NCBI GenBank assembly: GCA_003645735.1
Contig: QNBQ01000102.1
Span: forward strand, 1 to 6,565
Reading direction: 5' to 3'
Source of the DNA: Candidatus Poribacteria bacterium
GTDB lineage: Bacteria; Poribacteria; WGA-4E; B28-G17
DNA: 6,565 nucleotides
Both the position numbers and the translations under genes were made by a program. Below are positions 1 through 4,175 of the stretch, piece by piece (positions within the stretch are counted from its first letter, which is position 1; each line of letters begins with the position of its first letter). Below the pieces are notes generated by a model. The model was not told the origin of the DNA, searched no databases, and saw nothing but the letters and a program-made list of their open reading frames with translations.

Positions 1-1215
1 GGCAAATACGCCTTCATAGCCCATAACACCGGCCTGGCGGTCGTGGATGTAAGCCTCCCATCCAACCCTAAACTGCTCCTCGACAAAGATATCCCGTGGC
101 ACGGGGAGAGGATCTACCTCTTCCCAAGCGGGAAGGCGCTCGTCAACGGGGTTTTCATCTGTAGGATCGATCTCTCCAAGCCGCTGAGCCCGGGCGAGCC
201 GGAGGTGATGCATCTGAAGGACCGGAGGCTCGCCGTTCGCGACGGTCTGATCTTCGCCGCCGACGATGAGGGCCTTCAGATCTGGGAGCTGAGCGATGTG
301 CTCGAGGGGGATCGGAGGGAGATCGAGCCGAGGCACGAGCTGTCGATCTCCGGGATAATCGACATGGCGTTCGGCGGGAGATACATGTTCCTGAGCCTGA
401 AGGCGAGAGGGGTGGAGGCGTGGGATGTGTGGGATGTGAGGAGGATGAAGCCGAAGTTCGTCTCATATCTGGAGGAGCTGGGCAGACCGTGGAGGATGGC
501 GACGAAGGGGATATACCTGATCGCGGGCTATAAAGACGAGATACGGATATTCAACGTGTGGAACGTCGAGGAACCGAAGCTGGTATCGACCCTCCAGCTT
601 GAGGGGATCGAGGGGATAAGCGAGCTGAGGGTCGCCGGAAACGCTCTGCTGATCGCCGAGAGCGAGGGGCTTACGATCGTCGACATCTCCTCCCCTTCCG
701 ACCCCAGGATCGCCGCCCGGTTCGACTCGCCCCTGCCCGGCTCCGATGTCCTGTTGGCCGGCGATACGATCTACTTCGTCGATTACGGCGACCTGTTCGT
801 CTTCAAAGCGCCGTTCGAGCGGATCATAGACGTCTCGCCTAAAGGGAACCTCATCACCAGGTATGGGTCGATCAAGGCGGGCGTTGGGGGGAGAGCGGTT
901 TCCGTCGCTTCCCGGCGGCCCGAGGCGGAGCTTCTCCAGAACTTCCCAAACCCGTTCAACGCCGAGACCTGGATCCCGTTCCGGCTATACAGGGATGGGG
1001 AGGTCGTGATATCGATATTCGACATAAACGGCAGGCTCGTCAGGAGGATATATCTGGGCCGCCTGGAAGCGGGCGAATATATCACGAGGGGGAAGGCGGT
1101 CAAATGGGACGGCAGGGATATGTGGGGAGAACCGGTCGGCTCCGGCGTCTACCTCTACCGGTTGGAGTTCGACGGGAGACCGATAGGGGAGAGGAGGATG
1201 ATCGTTTTGAAATGA
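1..1215 (+). CDS. LVIVD-repeat beta-propeller protein with C-terminal FlgD-like/type A sorting domain (5' end outside window)
   Basis: The frame is open from the first base (GKYAFIAHNTGLAVVDVS...) and ends at TGA 1213-1215, giving 404 visible residues. The GTG at 43 lies inside a repeat and is not a credible start, so the gene is cut by the window edge. Residues 1-28 are a near-textbook LVIVD repeat (AFIAHNTGLAVVDVSLPSNP). Degenerate copies follow near 82-99, 126-146, 170-196, 213-241 (LLIAESEGLTIVDISSPSDP) and 254-271, so the body is probably a beta-propeller. Residues 311-404 form a separate domain: LLQNFPNPFNAETWIPF at its start, VVISIFDINGRLVRR, then VKWDGRD and SGVYLYRL, ending RMIVLK. 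This matches FlgD-Ig-like/T9SS type A sorting domains, widespread in Poribacteria-like genomes. The known family role is export and surface anchoring; the propeller's ligand is unknown. No enzymatic motif is visible. It converges with the phosphoesterase gene across 32 bp. Confidence 0.93.
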   Translation, partial: GKYAFIAHNTGLAVVDVSLPSNPKLLLDKDIPWHGERIYLFPSGKALVNGVFICRIDLSKPLSPGEPEVMHLKDRRLAVRDGLIFAADDEGLQIWELSDVLEGDRREIEPRHELSISGIIDMAFGGRYMFLSLKARGVEAWDVWDVRRMKPKFVSYLEELGRPWRMATKGIYLIAGYKDEIRIFNVWNVEEPKLVSTLQLEGIEGISELRVAGNALLIAESEGLTIVDISSPSDPRIAARFDSPLPGSDVLLAGDTIYFVDYGDLFVFKAPFERIIDVSPKGNLITRYGSIKAGVGGRAVSVASRRPEAELLQNFPNPFNAETWIPFRLYRDGEVVISIFDINGRLVRRIYLGRLEAGEYITRGKAVKWDGRDMWGEPVGSGVYLYRLEFDGRPIGERRMIVLK

Positions 1216-1240
1216 GGGGGCGCCCGGAGGGCGCCCCTCA
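1213..1240. terminator. GC-rich hairpin between convergent genes, likely bidirectional terminator
   Basis: The arms 1213-1225 and 1229-1240 pair as a 9-bp GC stem (GGGGCGCCC with GGGCGCCCC), then a one-base bulge in the G run, then three more pairs. The loop is GGA (1226-1228). The stem includes the stop codon of the left gene and ends 7 bases before the minus-strand gene's stop codon (1248-1250). No T-run follows on the plus strand. On the minus strand only a short TTT follows. It is placed where a shared terminator is expected, but it lacks the U-tract of a classical intrinsic terminator, so termination is inferred. Confidence 0.6.
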
Positions 1241-1247
1241 CGCCCCA

Positions 1248-3989
1248 TCAGGGCGAGATGACCGCCTCGCCTTTCCACTCGAACCTCTCGACCGATCCCT
1301 CCCCGTCCGAATCGATCGCCTCTATCCCGACCTTTATCCCCCCGCCGGGGATCGGCTCGGCGTCGATCGACCTCCAGGGGAGCATGATCGAGACAGAGCT
1401 TCGGCCGGCGCGGATCGCCAGATCGGGGATATACCCCCCGCCCCTCACCTTCGGGACGACCTTCGCCCTCCGACCCGGCTCGACGTCGAACCTAACCTCC
1501 CTGCCCATCACGTCCAGCTCGATGGCGTATCGATCGCCTTTCTGAACCTGATCGTCCGAGAAGACGAGGTGGACGTATAGGACGTTATCGTCCCAGAGGA
1601 GGGCGCCGCTCAGGGAGAACTCCTTGGGGTTCGAGGAGGCCAGCGTGATGTGCGGGTAGACCGTGCGACGTCTGCCGTCGAAATAGGAGACCAACAGCCT
1701 CTTAGGGGCGAACCTCCCGATGAGCGTCAGATACCGGTCAACCCTGACGACCCTCCCCTCCTCTCCCGGGTATTCCACCGTCAGACGCGGCGTCATCCCC
1801 CAGGTCGCGTCCGGATCGTCCAGCTTGACCTCGAAGGCGATCTCCCTCTTCTCCCCCGGCTTCAGGCTCGCCCTGGCGATGAGCGGATCGACCCTGAACC
1901 CCTGGGGAACCTCCCAGCGGAGGAGGAGGTCTATCGGCCTGTCGTGGACGTTGGAGACGCTCAGGACGGCCCTGGCGCCGGAGAGGGCCGATTGGACGGG
2001 GATCGGGCTGAGGGAGATCGCCCGGGCTATCCTCCCCGCCAGCGAGGCGCTCTTCGAGGTGACGACGTCGATCGGGTGAACGGAGCCGGGCTCGACGACC
2101 GAATAGCTCACCTCCTCCCCGTCCACCGTTACGAGCATGTAGTGGAAGAACCGGCCCGCATCGCGGAAGGCGTCCATCTCCGCCCCCCCGCCGCCCGAGA
2201 CGATATACTTTATCCCATCCCTCTCCCCGTCGAAGGAGTAGATGTGGGCGTGGCCGGCTATCACGGCCTCGACGTTGTATCCTTTGAGCAGCTCATGGAC
2301 CTCGTCCCAGTTGCTCCTCCTATCCCTCCAGAGCGGCTTGTGGAGGAAGACGAAGACGTGCTCGGCGTCCCAGCTCTCCTCCAGATCCTCTTTCAACCAC
2401 TCCAGCTGCTCGGGGCCTATCCTGCTTATGTGGTTCGGTCGGGCCTGATCGGAGCAGAGGACGATGAAGTGCGAGTTGCCGTAATCGAACGAATACCACA
2501 GATCGCCCACCACCCTCCTCCAGACCATCTGACTGGTCTCGTCCCAGATGTCGTGGTTGCCGACGACGGGCAGGATGGGGATCTCGCTTTCCGAGACGGC
2601 CTCGAAATACTCCCTCCACTCCCTCGCCAGCAGCTCCATATCGGAGGTGTAGCCGGTGGAGATGAGGTCGCCCACGTCGAGGACGAAGGCCGGCTTTATG
2701 ACGTTCAGCTCGCGGATTATCCTCCTCCAGGTGCGGGGCTGGAAGACCTTGAGCCAGCTCCTCGTGTCGCCGGCCAGGGCGAAGACGAAGGAGTCGCCGT
2801 CGAACTCCCTCCCCTTCACCTTCGCGAGCTGCTCCCCCAGAAACGGCCTCTCCCTCCCGATCGCCCTCGCCATCCCGTCCAGGCTCACCTTCCTGAACGA
2901 ATCCAGGACCTTCCCGTCAAGCCCCACGGCCTTGAACTCCAGGACGTTCCCCTTCACATCGACCACGACGCAGTGATAGGCCGAGATATGCTTCTGGATG
3001 ACGTCCCAATCCTTCGTGAAGACCCTGTCCAGCGCCGATCCCCCGCCGCCGGTGATGATGTAGTAGATCTCCCGATCGCCCTCCAATATCCTCCTGCCCC
3101 GTTCGTAATCGTGGGTGTGGCCCGAGAAGACGATATCGACCCCGTACTTCTCGAGAAGCGGCACCAGATATTTTCTGACCCCCTCCTCGCCCACGTAGCC
3201 GGGGCTGTCCCACTGCTCGGAGTAAGGGGGATGGTGGAAGAAGGCGAACCTGAAATCGGCCTCCCTGAACTCCCTGGAGGTCAGCTCCCTCAAAAGCCAC
3301 TCATACTGCTCGCTGCCGGGGTAATAGGGCCGGTTGGTGTCAAGGATTATAAAGCGCGAGTTGCCGTAGGTGAAGGCGAACCAATGCTCGTTGCCGGGCT
3401 GGGAGACGAACTCGTCGAACCAATGGGATTGCCTCTCGTGGTTGCCTATGGCGATGTAGGTGGGGACCGAGTGGGCGAAGTGTCTTATCGGGATGAAATA
3501 CTCCCTGCCCCACTGCTCGTAGACCTCCCCGTTGGAGACCACATCGCCCACGTTTATGACCAGGTCGGGGTTCTGAGAGGCTATGAGTTTGGCCACCTCC
3601 TCGCACTTGCGGAAATCGGTCCTGTTGTCGCCCCAAACGGCGAACCTGAACGGCGTGTCCCTGTAGGGGGCCGTTCGGAACGAATACACCTCGCTTTCGA
3701 CCTCCTCACCCCCGGCCCTGGAGATCACCTTATACCTGTAACGCGTTTCGATCCGAAGCCCCTCTATCCTCACCTCGTGTATCTTGACGGGGTTCCTGTC
3801 CCCTTTGTATCGGCTCAGCTCCCCCTCGCCATACCACACCTCCGAGGAGGAGGGCTTGTCGGTTTCCCACATGATGGTTATGCCGTCTTGGGTTACGTTT
3901 TGGAGGTAGGGGCCTTTGATGATCTCCAGCGCGTGGGAGCTGAAGGGGATGATCATCAGGATCGCCACAATCACGAAAAGTTTCCTCAT
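1248..3989 (-). CDS. Secreted tandem metallophosphoesterase with PAP-like N-terminal and CBM9-like C-terminal domains
   Basis: A complete 913-residue protein. Residues 1-20 are a Sec signal peptide (MRK, hydrophobic core, SHA cleavage site). Residues 24-107 form a fibronectin/Ig-like domain of the purple acid phosphatase N-terminal type (GPYLQNVTQDGITIMWET). A first calcineurin-like phosphoesterase domain spans about 113-320: GDNR 120-123, GD 148-149, GNHE 182-185, HH 252-253, GHTH 290-293, GGGGS 314-318. A second spans about 400-605: GDTR 407-410, GD 440-441, GNHD 477-480, H550, GHAH 579-582, GGGGA 599-603. Residues 670-760 look like a NEW3/Ig-type domain, and 775-910 like a CBM9 beta-sandwich (LLWDDNVLYVHLVFSDDQVQ, MLPWRS). 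The family hydrolyses phosphate mono- or diesters using a two-metal site, outside the cytoplasm here; the substrate is unknown. Both domains have Arg where many relatives have the His of the DxH motif. The start is fixed by the signal peptide and a GGAGG 7 bases upstream. There is no sorting domain at the C-terminus. Confidence 0.96.
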   Translation of the reverse strand: MRKLFVIVAILMIIPFSSHALEIIKGPYLQNVTQDGITIMWETDKPSSSEVWYGEGELSRYKGDRNPVKIHEVRIEGLRIETRYRYKVISRAGGEEVESEVYSFRTAPYRDTPFRFAVWGDNRTDFRKCEEVAKLIASQNPDLVINVGDVVSNGEVYEQWGREYFIPIRHFAHSVPTYIAIGNHERQSHWFDEFVSQPGNEHWFAFTYGNSRFIILDTNRPYYPGSEQYEWLLRELTSREFREADFRFAFFHHPPYSEQWDSPGYVGEEGVRKYLVPLLEKYGVDIVFSGHTHDYERGRRILEGDREIYYIITGGGGSALDRVFTKDWDVIQKHISAYHCVVVDVKGNVLEFKAVGLDGKVLDSFRKVSLDGMARAIGRERPFLGEQLAKVKGREFDGDSFVFALAGDTRSWLKVFQPRTWRRIIRELNVIKPAFVLDVGDLISTGYTSDMELLAREWREYFEAVSESEIPILPVVGNHDIWDETSQMVWRRVVGDLWYSFDYGNSHFIVLCSDQARPNHISRIGPEQLEWLKEDLEESWDAEHVFVFLHKPLWRDRRSNWDEVHELLKGYNVEAVIAGHAHIYSFDGERDGIKYIVSGGGGAEMDAFRDAGRFFHYMLVTVDGEEVSYSVVEPGSVHPIDVVTSKSASLAGRIARAISLSPIPVQSALSGARAVLSVSNVHDRPIDLLLRWEVPQGFRVDPLIARASLKPGEKREIAFEVKLDDPDATWGMTPRLTVEYPGEEGRVVRVDRYLTLIGRFAPKRLLVSYFDGRRRTVYPHITLASSNPKEFSLSGALLWDDNVLYVHLVFSDDQVQKGDRYAIELDVMGREVRFDVEPGRRAKVVPKVRGGGYIPDLAIRAGRSSVSIMLPWRSIDAEPIPGGGIKVGIEAIDSDGEGSVERFEWKGEAVISP

Positions 3990-3996
3990 CGCTGAA

Positions 3997-4001
3997 CCTC
4001 C
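3997..4001 (-). promoter_or_regulatory. Ribosome binding site of the phosphoesterase gene
   Basis: On the minus strand the sequence GGAGG lies 7 bases before the ATG (3987-3989). It is a strong Shine-Dalgarno match at ideal spacing and supports this start, which also places the signal peptide at the N-terminus. Confidence 0.85.
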
Positions 4002-4021
4002 GATTTTGGTTTCGACCTGAA

Positions 4022-4050
4022 ATTATAAGCCCACCCGCCCCGCCGGGCAA
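4022..4050 (-). promoter_or_regulatory. Proximal sigma70-type promoter of the phosphoesterase gene
   Basis: Read on the minus strand, TTGCCC (4050-4045) and TATAAT (4027-4022) are separated by 17 bases. The -10 is perfect and the -35 matches consensus at 4 of 6 positions. The expected start near 4015 would give a leader of about 25 bases carrying the ribosome binding site. It lies downstream of a second, stronger promoter for the same gene, so transcription may be from tandem promoters. Confidence 0.6.
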
Positions 4051-4062
4051 ACCCCAGCTTTG

Positions 4063-4080
4063 TGATTGATTCATCAGTCA
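4063..4080. promoter_or_regulatory. 18-bp imperfect palindrome, candidate operator
   Basis: TGATTGAT-TC-ATCAGTCA consists of two 8-base half-sites that are inverted copies of each other with one mismatch, separated by 2 bases. It abuts the -10 hexamer of the distal phosphoesterase promoter, overlapping it by one base, and covers the predicted transcription start (about 4073). That position is typical of repressor operators. No regulator gene is visible in the window, so the binding protein is unknown. Confidence 0.45.
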
Positions 4081-4109
4081 TTATACGGCGATCGGCCCCG
4101 GCCTGTCAA
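4080..4109 (-). promoter_or_regulatory. Distal consensus sigma70-type promoter of the phosphoesterase gene
   Basis: Read on the minus strand, TTGACA (4109-4104) and TATAAT (4085-4080) both match the sigma70 consensus exactly, with an 18-base spacer. The expected start is near 4073, giving a leader of about 84 bases that contains the proximal promoter. A double perfect match is improbable by chance in such GC-rich DNA, and it points at the neighbouring gene in the right orientation. Confidence 0.75.
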
Positions 4110-4116
4110 CCCGCCC

Positions 4117-4145
4117 TTGATGGGAGGGCTGAGGTGTGATAAGAT
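4117..4145 (+). promoter_or_regulatory. Candidate extended -10 promoter of the beta-helix gene
   Basis: TTGATG (4117-4122) and TAAGAT (4140-4145) are 17 bases apart, each matching consensus at 4 of 6 positions, with an extended -10 TG at 4137-4138. The expected start near 4152 would give a leader of about 24 bases. Its -35 lies 7 bases from the -35 of the opposing distal promoter, so the two would be back to back. It is much weaker than the opposing promoter and may need an activator. Confidence 0.45.
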
Positions 4146-4170
4146 CTCAAGACAAACCGGAGGGCTGAGG
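4123..4170 (+). repeat. 12-bp direct repeat GGAGGGCTGAGG, two copies
   Basis: Exact copies lie at 4123-4134 and 4159-4170, starting 36 bases apart. The first fills most of the spacer of the candidate plus-strand promoter. The second overlaps the ribosome binding region of the downstream gene. It could be a pair of regulator sites or a small local duplication of purine-rich sequence; sequence alone does not decide. Confidence 0.55.
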
Positions 4171-4174
4171 GAGG
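4167..4174 (+). promoter_or_regulatory. Ribosome binding site of the beta-helix gene
   Basis: The purine-rich GAGGGAGG precedes two consecutive ATG codons (4176 and 4179). Its first GAGG is 5 bases from the first ATG and 8 from the second, so either could be used. An in-frame TAA at 4140-4142 rules out a start further upstream, since no other start codon lies between. Confidence 0.65.
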
Positions 4175-4175
4175 G

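Noticed and set aside
43..45. GTG as a start codon for the left gene
   Set aside because: The codon is inside an LVIVD repeat whose first half is encoded by bases 1-42 in the same frame, so the gene simply continues from outside the window.
1104..1580. A 158-codon plus-strand frame spanning the end of the left gene, the hairpin and the end of the phosphoesterase gene
   Set aside because: It overlaps two well-supported genes in other frames, crosses the hairpin, and its translation is Arg/Pro/Asp-rich noise.
1650..3995. A 781-codon open frame on the plus strand opposite the phosphoesterase gene
   Set aside because: It is an antisense shadow produced by GC-rich codon use. Its translation is rich in Pro, Asp, Gly and Val with no domain, signal or ribosome binding site, while the minus-strand gene has full motifs.
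4059..4086. A plus-strand promoter using TTGTGA or TTTGTG and TTATAC
   Set aside because: Spacer of only 15-16 bases and weak hexamers. The same bases are much better explained by the minus-strand consensus promoter and palindrome.
4094..4103. Palindromic GGCCCCGGCC in the promoter spacer as a second operator
   Set aside because: Short and made only of G and C in GC-rich DNA, so chance is a sufficient explanation.
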